Positions 28,984-38,965 of a stretch of 45,041 nt of DNA are shown one piece after another. The DNA is from Candidatus Burkholderia verschuerenii. GTDB lineage: Bacteria > Pseudomonadota > Gammaproteobacteria > Burkholderiales > Burkholderiaceae. A program made the position numbers and the translations under genes. The notes beneath the pieces were generated by a model. It was given only the letters and a program-made list of their open reading frames with translations, was not told the DNA's origin and made no database searches. Each line of letters begins with the position of its first letter. The stretch's first letter is position 1. The stretch lies in NCBI RefSeq assembly GCF_001189365.1, contig NZ_LFJJ01000019.1:1-45041 (forward strand). Reading direction: 5' to 3'.

Positions 28984-30036
28984 ATGGGCGGCAATATTCA
29001 GTGGCACATCTTCGCCTACATCGTCTCGCAGGTCGAGACGCCGCTCGTCGGCGCGGTCGCGAAAGTGATGAACGCCTTTCTGTCCTTCGTGGCCGCGCCT
29101 CTCAAGGTGTCGCTGGTGCTGTATATCGCGCTGACGGGCATCCTCATCATTCGCGGCCAGACGGACGAAGCCGGCTCGGCGCTGCTCGGCCGCTTCCTCA
29201 AGATGGCGATCGTCGTTTGGGTTCTGACCGGCTCGGGCATCTACCAGCAATATGTCTATGATTTTTTCTTTCAGACGCTGCCGCAAGGTCTGACGAACGC
29301 CCTGACCTCGGGCGGCGTGACGACGATCGACGCCAATGCCTTCGACACCGTGTGGACAAAGGCGCTGGGCGCGGGAGTCGATGTATGGCGTACCTTGTCA
29401 TGGCATGACTTTCTCTCGCAATTCATCATCGTTGTCTTTTGGATCGTGTCGATCCTCTCGACCGTCGTTGCCTTCGCCATCTGGCTGATCTCCCGCGTCA
29501 TCCTCGCGCTTTACATCGCGGTCGGCCCCTTGCTGATCGGCCTCGCGCTGTTCCCGGCAACGCTGGCGATCTTTGAACGCTGGATCGGCTCGCTGATCTC
29601 CTGCGTGATCCTGCAAATCACGACGATTGTGCTGCTTTTCATCATCTTGGCGGTGGAACAACAAGTTGTGGGCCAGATCGCGCTCATGCCGGAGGCGGAC
29701 TTGGTCGGCCGGATTGAGGTCTTGCTGGCTGGCGTGATCTTCTTCCTTGTGGCGGCCTTCGTCGCCTTCCAGCTCCCCGGCGTTGCTTCATCCCTCTCCG
29801 GCGGCCTCCATTTCCATACGGGCTCGATTGCCCGCGCCGTGCAATCAACGATCGGCTCGATGGGCCGCACGGAGACTGCCGCCGATGGGAGCAGCTACCG
29901 CACGGGGCGCAGCTGGCTTCTTGGTGGCGGTCATCTGGCCGTCTCGGCGGTTGGGCGAGGGGCGGGGGCTGTGGGACGCGCCGTCTATAAGCGCGTCCGG
30001 CCCTCAACCGGCGGCTCCCTCTCAGACAGCGATTAG
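28984..30036 (+). CDS. virB6: VirB6-like polytopic membrane protein
   Basis: 350 aa with at least five membrane segments (SLVLYIALTGILII, MAIVVWVLTGSG, FIIVVFWIVSILSTVVAFAI, LALYIAVGPLLIGLALFPA, LQITTIVLLFIILAV, VLLAGVIFFLVAAFVAFQLP) and the VirB6/TrbL hallmark WLISR...ALYIAVGPLLIGLALF. It forms part of the inner-membrane translocation arch. ATG 28984 is six bases after the previous stop. Intact. Confidence 0.9.
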   Translation: MGGNIQWHIFAYIVSQVETPLVGAVAKVMNAFLSFVAAPLKVSLVLYIALTGILIIRGQTDEAGSALLGRFLKMAIVVWVLTGSGIYQQYVYDFFFQTLPQGLTNALTSGGVTTIDANAFDTVWTKALGAGVDVWRTLSWHDFLSQFIIVVFWIVSILSTVVAFAIWLISRVILALYIAVGPLLIGLALFPATLAIFERWIGSLISCVILQITTIVLLFIILAVEQQVVGQIALMPEADLVGRIEVLLAGVIFFLVAAFVAFQLPGVASSLSGGLHFHTGSIARAVQSTIGSMGRTETAADGSSYRTGRSWLLGGGHLAVSAVGRGAGAVGRAVYKRVRPSTGGSLSDSD

Positions 30037-30077
30037 CCGCGCGCGCGGAAATCAGCCACTTTGCTGAGGAACAAACC

Positions 30078-30305
30078 ATGACTCGACTGATCGCCCTTGT
30101 CGGCCTCGCCCTCTCACTCGCCGCCTGCGCCAACCATCCGCCGCTTGCCGAAGCGTCCGGCCCCTATCGGCCGCTCAACCCCGACCGGTGGACACCCACG
30201 TCCGATGACCTTCGCGGCCCCCGCGCACCCCTGCTGCCGGCGGACTCGCCCTCGCTCAATCCGCCGACTCCGTCGCCGGCCTCAACGCCGGAGACTGGCC
30301 GATGA
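30078..30305 (+). CDS. virB7: VirB7-like outer-membrane lipoprotein
   Basis: 75 aa with lipobox LALSLAAC (lipidated Cys at about residue 17) and a Pro-rich tail (PLLPADSPSLNPPTPSPAST). Size, lipobox and position before virB8 fit VirB7, which anchors VirB9 in the outer-membrane core. Sequence is too short for firmer evidence. The stop overlaps the virB8 ATG (ATGA). Confidence 0.7.
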   Translation: MTRLIALVGLALSLAACANHPPLAEASGPYRPLNPDRWTPTSDDLRGPRAPLLPADSPSLNPPTPSPASTPETGR

Positions 30306-31039
30306 ACCTCTTTGCACGAAGGGCCCGTGCAGCGCCGGCCGAAGCCTTCATGGCCCGCCCGATCACGGCGGACCCTGAAACCCTGCAAGCCTATTTCAGC
30401 CAAGTTGCGAGCTACGAGGCCAGCGAACGGGCAAGGGACCGCAAAGCGGCTCGCGCCGGCTTCACCGTGGGCGCGATCGGCGCGGCGATCGGCGTCATGG
30501 GCGTGGCGGCCGTGCTGGCGCTTACCCCGCTCAAGACGGTTATCCCGCTGGTGTTCAGGGTCGATCGCACGACCGGTGCCGTCGAGCGCGTCTATGACGT
30601 GCGCGGCGGAAAGATGGAGGTAGGTGAGGCCGAAAAACGGTTCTTCCTCTGGCAATACGTCCTGCACCGCCAGACCTACACGGCCGCCGAAGCGGAATCG
30701 AATTTCAATGCTGTAGCGCTCATGTCGTCGCCGCAGGTGCAACAGGAATACGCCAACGGTTTCAAGGGGACCAATCCGAACAGCCCGCAAGTGCTGCTCG
30801 GCCAAGACGGCACGGCGACGGTGCGCTGGGTGTCCACGTCGTTTCTCGGGCCGAAGCTGGCACAAGTCCGCTTCATGCAGTTCGTCAGCAAGGCCGTGGC
30901 ACCTTTGCCAGCGCAGCGCATGGTGGCAACGATCGCATTTGATTTCGCGCCGGGTCAGCTCAGTTCGTCGGCGATCAACGTCAACCCGCTAAGTTTCATC
31001 GTCACGAGCTACCGGGCAGATATGGAGGCCTGGCAATGA
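30302..31039 (+). CDS. virB8: VirB8-like assembly protein
   Basis: 245 aa. Cytoplasmic N-terminus, one membrane helix (VGAIGAAIGVMGVAAVLALT), then the periplasmic NTF2-like domain with FRVDRTTGAVERVYDVRGGK, EAEKRFFLWQYVLHRQTYTA and the end SSSAINVNPLSFIVTSYRAD. It nucleates channel assembly. Intact and coupled by overlaps on both sides. Confidence 0.9.
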   Translation: MNLFARRARAAPAEAFMARPITADPETLQAYFSQVASYEASERARDRKAARAGFTVGAIGAAIGVMGVAAVLALTPLKTVIPLVFRVDRTTGAVERVYDVRGGKMEVGEAEKRFFLWQYVLHRQTYTAAEAESNFNAVALMSSPQVQQEYANGFKGTNPNSPQVLLGQDGTATVRWVSTSFLGPKLAQVRFMQFVSKAVAPLPAQRMVATIAFDFAPGQLSSSAINVNPLSFIVTSYRADMEAWQ

Positions 31040-31881
31040 GCCGCGCGCTTCTTGTTGGAGTGGCGGCGATCGTTTCTTTTGCCGTCGGCGCACCTGTCCA
31101 TGCCGAACAGGCACCGCACCCTGGCGGTTATGACCAGCATGTCGAGTTGGTGGCCTATAACCCGCTGAACGTCGTCCGGATCACGGGCACCCCGACCAAT
31201 TCAACGTAAATCATCTTCGCGCCGGGCGAGGAAATCACGCAAGTCGCGATCGGAGATGCCGACCCCTGGCTAGCTCAACCGGCGGGCAATCTGTTGTTCA
31301 TCAAGCCGACAGAAATCCGGCTGTCCACCAACATGACGGTCGTGACGAAGACGGCTTATGGCGGCAACCGCTCCTATCAATTTCGCCTGCTGGCTTCCAA
31401 GCGCGCCGATGATGGGGCCTCGACGGCGATCTTCGCGCTGAGTTTCAACTATCCTGACGATGATCGGCGCGCGCGCGAGCTCGCGCAACAGCGCGCGAAC
31501 GCGGCCGCGGCCGAACAGGCTTCGGAAAACCGGCTTGCAAACGCATGGGCCGAAGGCCCGCGCAACTGGCGGTATGTCGCGCAGGGCTCCGAGCAAATTC
31601 AGCCGACCGAAGTGAGCGACAACGGCCGCCAGACCGCTTTCCGCTTCCCCGGCAACATGCGTGTGCCGACGATCTACACGGCTGCGCCGGACGGCTCGGA
31701 AACGATCGTTCCCTACACGATGATTAATGACATGGCCGTCGTGCAGACCACGGCCCGGATATTCACCCTGCGCGACGGCCAAGAAGTGCTGCGCATCATC
31801 AATCAGGACTTTGACCCCGTGGGCCGCAATCCCGGCACAGGCACTCCTGATCTCTCGCGCACGGTCAGGAGCGGTTCATGA
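31036..31881 (+). pseudogene. virB9: VirB9, nonsense codon at position 58
   Basis: Signal peptide (LLVGVAAIVSFAVGAPVHAE), then PLNVVRITGTPTNST, TAA (31207-31209), IIFAPGEEITQVAIGDADPW in the same frame; a CAA-to-TAA change is the simplest explanation. The remainder is a complete VirB9 (YTMINDMAVVQTTARIFTLR, RDGQEVLRIINQDFDPVG). No alternative start would restore a secreted protein, so the outer-membrane ring component is lost unless the stop is suppressed or is an error. It overlaps virB10 by ATGA. Confidence 0.85.
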
Positions 31882-33107
31882 GCGACGAAAACAATATCCG
31901 GCCGAGCGACAACGCTGCACCGCCTCCGCCGCCTTCAGGAGCCGGCCTCGCCGGCGAACGCTATGTGTCGGAAGTCGCTGGCCGGCAGGGCATCGTGTCG
32001 AAGAAAACAGGCGTCGGCGTCATCATCGCGGGCGCGGCGATTCTATGCGGCGTGATCCTGCTGACCTCGACCAAACCGAATCTCAAGACGGAGGACGGCC
32101 CCCGGCTCGCGGTGCATCCGGAAGTGGCCTACGTTCCTCCGCCGCCGCCCGCTGCGACTGTGGCAACGTCCGCACCACCATTACCCCAGACTGCGCCCCC
32201 GCTTCCGACGCAGCCCGTCGCGACGCCGGCCGCCACGCCGGCACGTCATGAAACCAAGTTGCTCGTCTACACGTCCGGCTCCACGAACGCAGGCAACGGT
32301 ACCGGGCCGGGGGCCGGCCTCATGTCGCCGTGGCCCGTGGGCGGCGCTACAGGCCCCGATGTGCCGGGCATAGATGCCTCCGGCGGCAATGGAGAGCCAC
32401 TTACGGCAGGCGAACGACAAGCGCAGCGGGAGACCTTGGCAAGTCACTTGCAGGCGACGCAGCTAACCGGCGTTTCGGCAAACGTGCTGCGTCATCAACC
32501 GTTCCTGCTGACAATGGGAACGATGGTCCCATGCGTTCTGCAAACGGCGATGGATTCGACGCTGCCCGGCCTCGTGACGTGCGTGATCCCGCAGGACATT
32601 CATGGCAAAACCGGCCTGACGCTGCTCGATCGCGGAACCAGCGTCGTGGGCGAGTTCAAGGGAGGTATCCGTCAGGGCGTCGAACGCATGTTCGTGGTCT
32701 GGACGCGGGCGGAAACGCCGCAGGGCGTCGTTATCACCCTCGACAGCCCGGCAACCGATCCGCTCGGCCGATCGGGCATGGATGGTGCCGTTGACCGGCA
32801 TTTCTGGCAACGGTTTGGCGGTGCGCTTCTGCTCTCGACGGTTGATGGCGCGATACAGGCCGGCGTTGGTGCCGCGTCGAAGTCGTGGACGACGACGATC
32901 AACACCGGCTCGACGGAATCGGTCATCGCGCAAAGCCTGCAAGGCACGATCAATCTTCCGCCGACGATCCGAAAGAACCAAGGCGAACCGGTCAGCATCC
33001 TCGTCGCGCGCGATCTCGATTTCTCGACGGTCTACGCGGTGCAGCCGACGCCGCCGCAATATGTTCGAGCTGCTGGTACGCAGGACCGGAGGATGTGGAC
33101 GAAATGA
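31878..33107 (+). CDS. virB10: VirB10-like core-complex protein
   Basis: 409 aa. Short cytoplasmic N-terminus, a membrane helix (GVGVIIAGAAILCGVILL), a Pro-rich periplasmic span (YVPPPPPAATVATSAPPLPQ), then the beta-barrel domain with HQPFLLTMGTMVPCVLQTAM, LPGLVTCVIPQDIHGKTG, LLDRGTSVVGEF, VDRHFWQRFGGALLLS and the end GEPVSILVARDLDFSTVY. It bridges both membranes. Intact; overlaps virB11 by ATGA. Confidence 0.9.
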   Translation: MSDENNIRPSDNAAPPPPPSGAGLAGERYVSEVAGRQGIVSKKTGVGVIIAGAAILCGVILLTSTKPNLKTEDGPRLAVHPEVAYVPPPPPAATVATSAPPLPQTAPPLPTQPVATPAATPARHETKLLVYTSGSTNAGNGTGPGAGLMSPWPVGGATGPDVPGIDASGGNGEPLTAGERQAQRETLASHLQATQLTGVSANVLRHQPFLLTMGTMVPCVLQTAMDSTLPGLVTCVIPQDIHGKTGLTLLDRGTSVVGEFKGGIRQGVERMFVVWTRAETPQGVVITLDSPATDPLGRSGMDGAVDRHFWQRFGGALLLSTVDGAIQAGVGAASKSWTTTINTGSTESVIAQSLQGTINLPPTIRKNQGEPVSILVARDLDFSTVYAVQPTPPQYVRAAGTQDRRMWTK

Positions 33108-34174
33108 CCCGCGCCGGCGAAAGCACGCTGCGCCTTCTGCTCGCGCCGATCGCGTCGCACCTTGCGGACTCGAAGGTGACGGAAGTTGTCATCAATCGAC
33201 CGGGAGAGGCCGGCGTTGAAACGCGCGAGTGCTGGACGTGGCTTGACCTGCCGGAGCTGACGTTTGAGTGCCTAGACGCGATCGCGACGCTTTGCGCTGC
33301 CATGTCACAACAGGACGTAGGGCCGGAGCGCCCGCTGTGCGGTTCGGTCCTGCCGGACGGTCAGCGGGTACAAATCTGCCGGCCGCCGGCCGTCCGCGCC
33401 GGCACGCTTAGCCTGACGATCCGGCGGCCATCGTCCTTCGCCACGACAGTCTCACGTCTGGCCGCTGGCGGGCTGTTCTCGAGAACGGAGGGTGCGACCT
33501 TCCGCGCGAACCCGATGGACCGCGAGTTGATGGCGCTATACTCGGCGCGGCGCTGGGAAGAGTTCTTCCCGGCAGCCGTCCGGGCAAAGAAAACGATCAT
33601 CGCCACGGGCGAGACCGGCTCGGGCAAGACGACGTTCGCGAAAGCCCTGATCCAAGAGATTCCGCTTGAGGAACGGCTTATCACCATCGAGGACACGCAC
33701 GAGTTCATCGGCATGCCGCAACGCAATCTCGTGTCGCTGTTCTACTCCAAGGGCAACCAAGGCGTTGCGCGTGTCCGCTCAGAGGACTTGATTGAGGCGG
33801 CGCTCCGGATGCGGCCCGATCGCGTCTTGATGCAGGAACTGCGCGACGGCGCGGCCTTCACCTTCATTCGCTCGATCGCCGCCGGGCATCCAGGCTCGAT
33901 CACGACATGCCACGCCGGCAGCGCACCCGGCGCGTTCGATGCACTACGCCTGATGGTCAAGCAACATGACGCTGGCAAGCATCTGGCAGACGCTGACGTG
34001 CTCGCGCTGCTCAAGCAACTCGTGCACGTCGTTGTTCATTGCCGGCGGGATCATCGCGGCTTTGCGATCGAAGAAGTCTATTTCGATCCGCTCTCCAAAT
34101 CGCCCGAGCTGGCCGCTCAGGTGGAGGCCATGCCGGAACCTGTTAACTCATGGAGGGAAGCCGCCCGTGTCTGA
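33104..34174 (+). CDS. virB11: VirB11-like hexameric ATPase
   Basis: 356 aa. N-terminal domain (VTEVVINRPGEAGVET), the linker IRRPSSFATTVSRLAAGGLF, Walker A TIIATGETGSGKTTFAKAL, Asp box LITIEDTHEF, Walker B ALRMRPDRVLMQELRDGAAF and His box GHPGSITTCHAGS. It switches between pilus formation and substrate transfer. Complete and apparently sound. Confidence 0.95.
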   Translation: MTRAGESTLRLLLAPIASHLADSKVTEVVINRPGEAGVETRECWTWLDLPELTFECLDAIATLCAAMSQQDVGPERPLCGSVLPDGQRVQICRPPAVRAGTLSLTIRRPSSFATTVSRLAAGGLFSRTEGATFRANPMDRELMALYSARRWEEFFPAAVRAKKTIIATGETGSGKTTFAKALIQEIPLEERLITIEDTHEFIGMPQRNLVSLFYSKGNQGVARVRSEDLIEAALRMRPDRVLMQELRDGAAFTFIRSIAAGHPGSITTCHAGSAPGAFDALRLMVKQHDAGKHLADADVLALLKQLVHVVVHCRRDHRGFAIEEVYFDPLSKSPELAAQVEAMPEPVNSWREAARV

Positions 34175-36356
34175 TTTCTCCGAGTGGCCGCCCGCCGCAA
34201 AGGCTCTGCTGTGGCTATTCGCGCTGATCCTCGGCGCGCTACTCTGGTCCGTGCTGGCATCGCTGATTTTCCTCGCCGGCACGCGGCTTCTGACGGCCAA
34301 CACGGTGCCCCTGTTCCAGTGGTGGCAATACCTCTCGGCCTACGGTCTGCATCAGCCTGTGGTTGGCCTGTGGCTCAAGATTTCAGGCGGCATCGCAACA
34401 GGCCTCCCGGTTCTGCTTTTCGTTGCGCGCGTTGCCCGCAAGGGCTGGCCCGGTGCCGACGATCGTCAGTTGCACGGCAAGACACGCTGGGCGCAGCGCG
34501 GCGAACTGGCAAAGGAGGGGTTCTATACGAAGTTCGGCGGGCTCTATGTCGGGCAGGAGGAGGGAGGCCGCTATCTGCGCTTTGGTGGACCTGAGCATGT
34601 CGCGTGCTATGCGCCGACAGGCTCGGGCAAGGGCGTCGGCCTCGTGATCCCCAATGCGCTGCTCTACGAGGCAACGCTCGTCTGCCTCGACGTGAAGAAG
34701 GAGAATTGGGCCGCGACAGCCGGCATCCGCGCTGCTGCCAGTCAAAAGGTGTTTCTGTTCGACCCGCTCGCGCAGGACGGCCGGACGGCGCGCTATAACC
34801 CCTTCACCTATGTTCGGCGCGGCACGATCGACGCTTTCGACGACATTCAGCGTATCGCGCAGATGATCTACCCGGAGGCAACCGGGAGCGAAAAATTTTG
34901 GGTCGATAGCGCCCGCTCGGCCTTCACGGGTGCCGCGTGCTTCTTGGCGGAGTCGCCGGAGCTGCCGCTGACGTTCGGGGAAGTCCTGCGCCTGCTGTCC
35001 AGTTCGGACGGTGCGGCCTCGATGATCGAACGTATCGAGGCACGCCGCCAACAGAGGCGGCCCTATACCGAAGCGACGGTAAAGGCGTTGGAGGATTATC
35101 TAAAAGGCTCGGCCGATCTGGTGAACGGCATCCGCAAGACGATCACGGCGCGGCTGTCGCTCTGGTTCAATCCGCGCATAGACGCGGCGACGGCCGAAAA
35201 CGATTTCGATCTGCGCGAGCTGCGCCGCTCGCTGCATGCGATCTATATCGGCGTGACGCCAGATAACATCGCGCGGCTTCGTCCGTTGCTGTCGCTATTC
35301 TTCCAACAGCTTATCGACTTGTCGGTGCGCGAGCTGCCGTCGAACGATCCACAGGCCAAGCACCAGGTCTTTTTGCTGCTGGACGAATTTCCGTTGCTCG
35401 GCCCCATGCCGATGCTGGCCGATGCGTTCGCCTATGTCCGGGGTTACGGCATCCGCATGATGCTCATCATGCAGAGCAAGGCGCAGCTCCGCGACCGCGA
35501 GCTATATGGCCCGGACAAGGCGGAAGCGATCTTGGACAATTGCGGGCTTGAAGTCGTGTTCGGCACGAAAGACCTCAAGCTGACGGAGGAATTGAGCGCC
35601 CGGCTCGGTTACGACACCGTAGAAGGAACAACGCGGAGCGGGCCGCGCTTTTGGGCCGCGTTCCGGCGCGACAAGCACTCGTAGACGAACAGCGACCAGC
35701 GCCGGGCGCTCCTGCTGCCGCAGGAGATTACCCGGCTGAAACCGCGCGAGGCGATCTTGATCCGGCCGGGCATGTTCCCGGTTCGCTGCCGTCGCATCCG
35801 GTATTTCAAGGACCCCACCTTTACCCGGCTCGTTCGCCCCGCGCCCGACGTGCCCGCGATCGAAATCAAGATGCGCTTGGATCAGGGCAAGGGGTTCGGG
35901 CCGATCGCAGCCGAAGGGCAGTCCTCGGCCTCGGCTCAAGACGCCGATCCGCATAGCGGATCCTCGCCATCTGGCTTGCACAGTGCAAGTGCAGCCCCGG
36001 CGACGGCCGCCCGCTCCGCGCCGGCCGCGAAACCGGCCAAACCGAAGCGGAAGGCCCCGGCAAAGCGGGCTACTAAGCCTGATCTGGTGGACGCCGCCGA
36101 AGCGGCCGAGGCAGACAGCGCCCCGGCCGACCCTCCGCAGCGCGCGGCCAATGGGCCGGATCCGGAGCTGGAACCGCAAGAGCTGCCGTTACCGCCCGTC
36201 GCGCCGCATCAGGCGGACGGGCTCCTGCAAGCGATCATGGGCGCGGAGGTGGACCTTAGCAACCTCGGCCTTTCGGACGGAAAGGCCGCTATCGCTGCGA
36301 TCGTAAATGCGACCCCCACCGTCGAATCCCTAACCCGTAGGAAACAAGCCATATGA
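34167..36356 (+). pseudogene. virD4: VirD4-type coupling protein with an in-frame amber codon
   Basis: GTG 34167 with GGAGGG, overlapping virB11. Two membrane segments, then Walker A YAPTGSGKGVGLVIPN, LVCLDVKKENWAATAG, Walker B VFLLLDEFPLLGPMP and the late motif LILMQSKAQLRDR-type (LIMQSKAQLRDRELYG). A TAG at 35682-35684 (codon 506) interrupts the conserved end; TNSDQRRALLLPQEITRLKP follows in the same frame. The tail continues as a long Ala/Pro/Lys-rich extension to 36356 containing palindrome 13. The truncated product would keep the ATPase core but lack the normal C-terminus. Confidence 0.85.
35975..35989. promoter_or_regulatory. CTTGCAC-N-GTGCAAG palindrome, site 13 (central A)
   Basis: Both arms perfect, centre A instead of G/C. 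It lies in the low-complexity C-terminal extension of virD4, next to a GATCCGC/GCGGATC hairpin (35946-35962) like the one in the ssb leader. Confidence 0.8.
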
Positions 36357-36608
36357 GGCTCGAACGCTCTTTTGGAGTTCTCGCAGCCGGCACCGCGCTC
36401 GCGATCCTCGCCGGCTGCAACAAGGAACTGCGCAGTACCGACTATTTCGCCGCACACGAGTGCCGACGCCCGCTCGGTCGTCGCGGCCTGCACCGCCGGC
36501 ACGCAAGCTGACCAAGAGTGCGAGAACGCGAAAACCGCCTTGGCCGATCTGACCCGCAAGCGACAGATTGACAACCTGCTTGGACAGATCAAGGCGCATG
36601 GAGGGTAA
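36353..36608 (+). pseudogene. EexN-like exclusion lipoprotein, frameshifted
   Basis: ATG 36353 overlaps the virD4 stop. It opens MRLERSFGVLAAGTALAILA with lipobox ILAGC and TDYFAAH, then loses frame by one extra base near 36458. The other frame gives ADARSVVAACTAGTQADQEC, ENAKTALADLTRKRQID and ends KAHGG. Rejoined it is an EexN-type lipoprotein of about 84 residues. Closely related to the next gene. Confidence 0.75.
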
Positions 36609-36612
36609 ACCT

Positions 36613-36900
36613 ATGTTCAAACCACGTCACGCACTCGCCCTCACGATCTTGGGGGCCTCTGCCGTCGCTGTCCACATCGCCGCACCTGCGCTCACGATCG
36701 AGTATTTCGCAGTCCACATCGCCGAAGCCGAACAGGTCGTAACGGACTGCACGGCCGGGAAGAAGGCCGGTCGCGAGTGCGACAACGCAAAGACCGCCCT
36801 CGATGCCGGAAAGGCCCGTCAAGCGGCCGTGCTCCCCAGCTCAAACCGAAGAATTCCCTCGATCATGGATAGTGGCGAATCCACGCAAAGGAGGAAATGA
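36613..36900 (+). CDS. EexN-like exclusion protein, third copy
   Basis: 95 aa, ATG 36613 with GGAGGG. Hydrophobic N-terminus (HALALTILGASAVAVHIAAP) without a clear lipobox Cys, then IEYFAVHIAEAEQVVTDCTA, GKKAGRECDNAKTALDAGKA as in EexN proteins. The tail after ARQAAVLPSS is unlike the family. It may be exported but not lipidated. It ends one base before the LPD7 gene start. Confidence 0.6.
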   Translation: MFKPRHALALTILGASAVAVHIAAPALTIEYFAVHIAEAEQVVTDCTAGKKAGRECDNAKTALDAGKARQAAVLPSSNRRIPSIMDSGESTQRRK

Positions 36901-36901
36901 A

Positions 36902-37852
36902 ATGGCACTGACTGACAAGGCACGGGATGCCCTGCGCCCGACCAATTCGATAGAAGCGATTTTAGAGCCCGTAGGAGGATCGCGAACGCCGGCCGGGGCT
37001 GGGGGGCACCGGCCAACCCCGGAACATCACCTGTCGGCCGTCCTGCGCGGCCTGACGGGCAATCCAAAGCTGCGCCCTACCTCTCTTGAACCGGAGACGA
37101 TCGCCAAACGCTATTACGTCGAGGAAAAGCGGGATGAGCGCCAGTATTTCGAGGATTACCAGCGCAAGAATCTGGCGATGCGCGCAACCGAAACATTGAT
37201 CAGCTCGAAACGCGAGGATTTGAACACCGTCCGCGCTATGCTCGAAATTGCGGAAGCGCGCGGCTGGCACTCGGTCGAGATTCGCGGCTCGGCCGAGTTC
37301 AAGCGTGAGGCGTGGATTGAGGCAACCGCGCACGGTCTGGAAGGGCGCGGCTTCACGCCTTCGGATTCCGATCGTCAAGAGGCCGATCGCCGCCGCAGCG
37401 AGCGGGCGCACGCGAACGAAGTGCGCGCCGTCGAAAAGACCGAAACGCGCGAGGAACGGGCCGCTGGTCACACGGTCGAGGCTGCCGCGCACGAACGCAA
37501 GGCTGAAGCCAAACAGCCGGGCGAGCCGGAAAAGCCGACGCTGAACGACAATCGCCGCACGATCCGCGCGGCACAAAAGGAGCTGTCGGAAGATGGCCGG
37601 TTGCTGCTCGCGGCCTTGGGCGAGAAGATCGACCGCCAGATGAACAAGCTCAACACTGAGGCGAAGACCGAAATCAAGGCGTTCGTCGGTGCCGAGTTGA
37701 TGAAGAAGGAACGGGCAGAAGGTCCGACCGTGCTTTCGCCAGATCAGAAGCGCGCCGCGACCGCTCCCGAGCCAGAGCGCAAACAGACGCCCGCTCCCGC
37801 ACCGGCCCGCCGGCTGGAACCGACTCCCCCGCGCCGCACCCTTTCCCGGTAA
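36902..37852 (+). CDS. LPD7-domain protein encoded before the relaxase
   Basis: 316 aa, ATG 36902 with AGGAGGAAAT. The middle (LISSKREDLNTVRAMLEIAE, RGWHSVEIRGSAEFKREAW, EATAHGLEGRGFTPSDSD) fits the LPD7 domain found in relaxase-associated polyvalent proteins. A long charged helical region rich in Arg/Glu follows, then the C-terminal part duplicated at 7686-8050 (KELSEDGRLLLAALGEKIDR). Probably handles DNA or relaxase during transfer; the function is inferred from context. Confidence 0.75.
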   Translation: MALTDKARDALRPTNSIEAILEPVGGSRTPAGAGGHRPTPEHHLSAVLRGLTGNPKLRPTSLEPETIAKRYYVEEKRDERQYFEDYQRKNLAMRATETLISSKREDLNTVRAMLEIAEARGWHSVEIRGSAEFKREAWIEATAHGLEGRGFTPSDSDRQEADRRRSERAHANEVRAVEKTETREERAAGHTVEAAAHERKAEAKQPGEPEKPTLNDNRRTIRAAQKELSEDGRLLLAALGEKIDRQMNKLNTEAKTEIKAFVGAELMKKERAEGPTVLSPDQKRAATAPEPERKQTPAPAPARRLEPTPPRRTLSR

Positions 37853-37861
37853 GGCGCCTCG

Positions 37862-38948
37862 ATGACGACGCGCGAGGATCACGTTTGGCGACTGCCCAGC
37901 ACGGTTCGCGGCCGGGACGTAAAGCTCAAAGCAGGGGACGCCGGCACGCGGCCCCTGTCTGCGTCCGCAAAGGCGCGTCTTGCCCGGATCGCGAGCAAAG
38001 CCCCGGAAGCGATGGTCAAGGTTACGGGCCGCTCACGCGGCGGTGCCGATCATCTGAAATCGCATCTCGACTACATCACCCGCAACGGGAAACTCCAAGC
38101 GGAGACGCAGGACGGCGAGCGTATCACCGATCGGGCACGCCTTCGCGATCTGCATGACGACTGGCTATTGGCGAACGCGGCTGAGCAGCGCGGGAGGCCA
38201 AGCCCCAATGCGACGCAGAGCGTCGCAATCATTCTTTCCATGCCACCCGGCACGCCTCCCGATCGCGTCGAGGACGCCGCCCGCACCTGGGCGCGGGAAA
38301 CCCTTCGCGGCCGATACGATTACATTTTCGCGCGCCATGACGACACCAAGCACCCGCATGTCCATGTCACGGTGCTGGCCGTAGGCTATGACGGTAAGCG
38401 CCTCGCGCCCGGTCCTGACGATCTACAGGCGTGGCGCGAGCGCTTCGCCCGCGAGTTGCGCCGGCTCGGCGTCGAGGCGAAGGCCACACCCCGGCAGGCG
38501 CGCGGTGTGGTCCGCAAGGCCCCCAAGTGGCCGATTGCCGGCATTGAACGGCGCGGCGTCGAACCTCGTGTGCGCCGGCAGGAACGGCAGGCGGCGGAAC
38601 GGGAGGCCAAGGCTCCCAAGCCGCCGCAACCGCGCGATTGGAGCAGCGACATACAAGCCCGGCAAGACTCGATCCGCAGAGCCTACCTCGGGCACGCTGA
38701 CGAACTGGCGCATGGCGACATGGCCGATCGCCGGCTTGCTCCAAGATATTTGCCGGTTCGTGGCGGACATGCCAGTGCCTCTGACGCGCCGGCAAGCGCT
38801 CGCGGCCGAGTTGCGCCATGTCATCGAACAGCGGCCGGGCAGGGTTGCCACCTCCCTCCCGCCTCGGGCGACCAAGAGCCCCAGCGCGAAGGGCCCACGC
38901 CGCGAAGGTCCACCGAACCAGCCAACGACGCCCAAGTGGCGCGGATAG
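37862..38948 (+). pseudogene. MOBP-type relaxase, copy 2, frameshifted
   Basis: Same family as relaxase 1, about 75 percent alike by eye: KVTGRSRGGADHLKSHLDYI with the candidate Tyr, and ARHDDTKHPHVHVTVLAVGY. One extra C near 38741 (ADRRLA then QDICRFVADMPVPLTRRQAL in the next frame) breaks the C-terminal region; the rest continues to a TAG at 38948. The nuclease domain lies before the lesion and could still fold. It stands in its original context behind virD4, eex and LPD7. Confidence 0.85.
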
Positions 38949-38965
38949 CGACGAGAGAGCGAAGC

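Noticed and set aside
27537..29286. Long minus-strand ORFs opposite virB5 and virB6
   Set aside because: Antisense shadows typical of GC-rich DNA. The plus-strand virB genes are clear.
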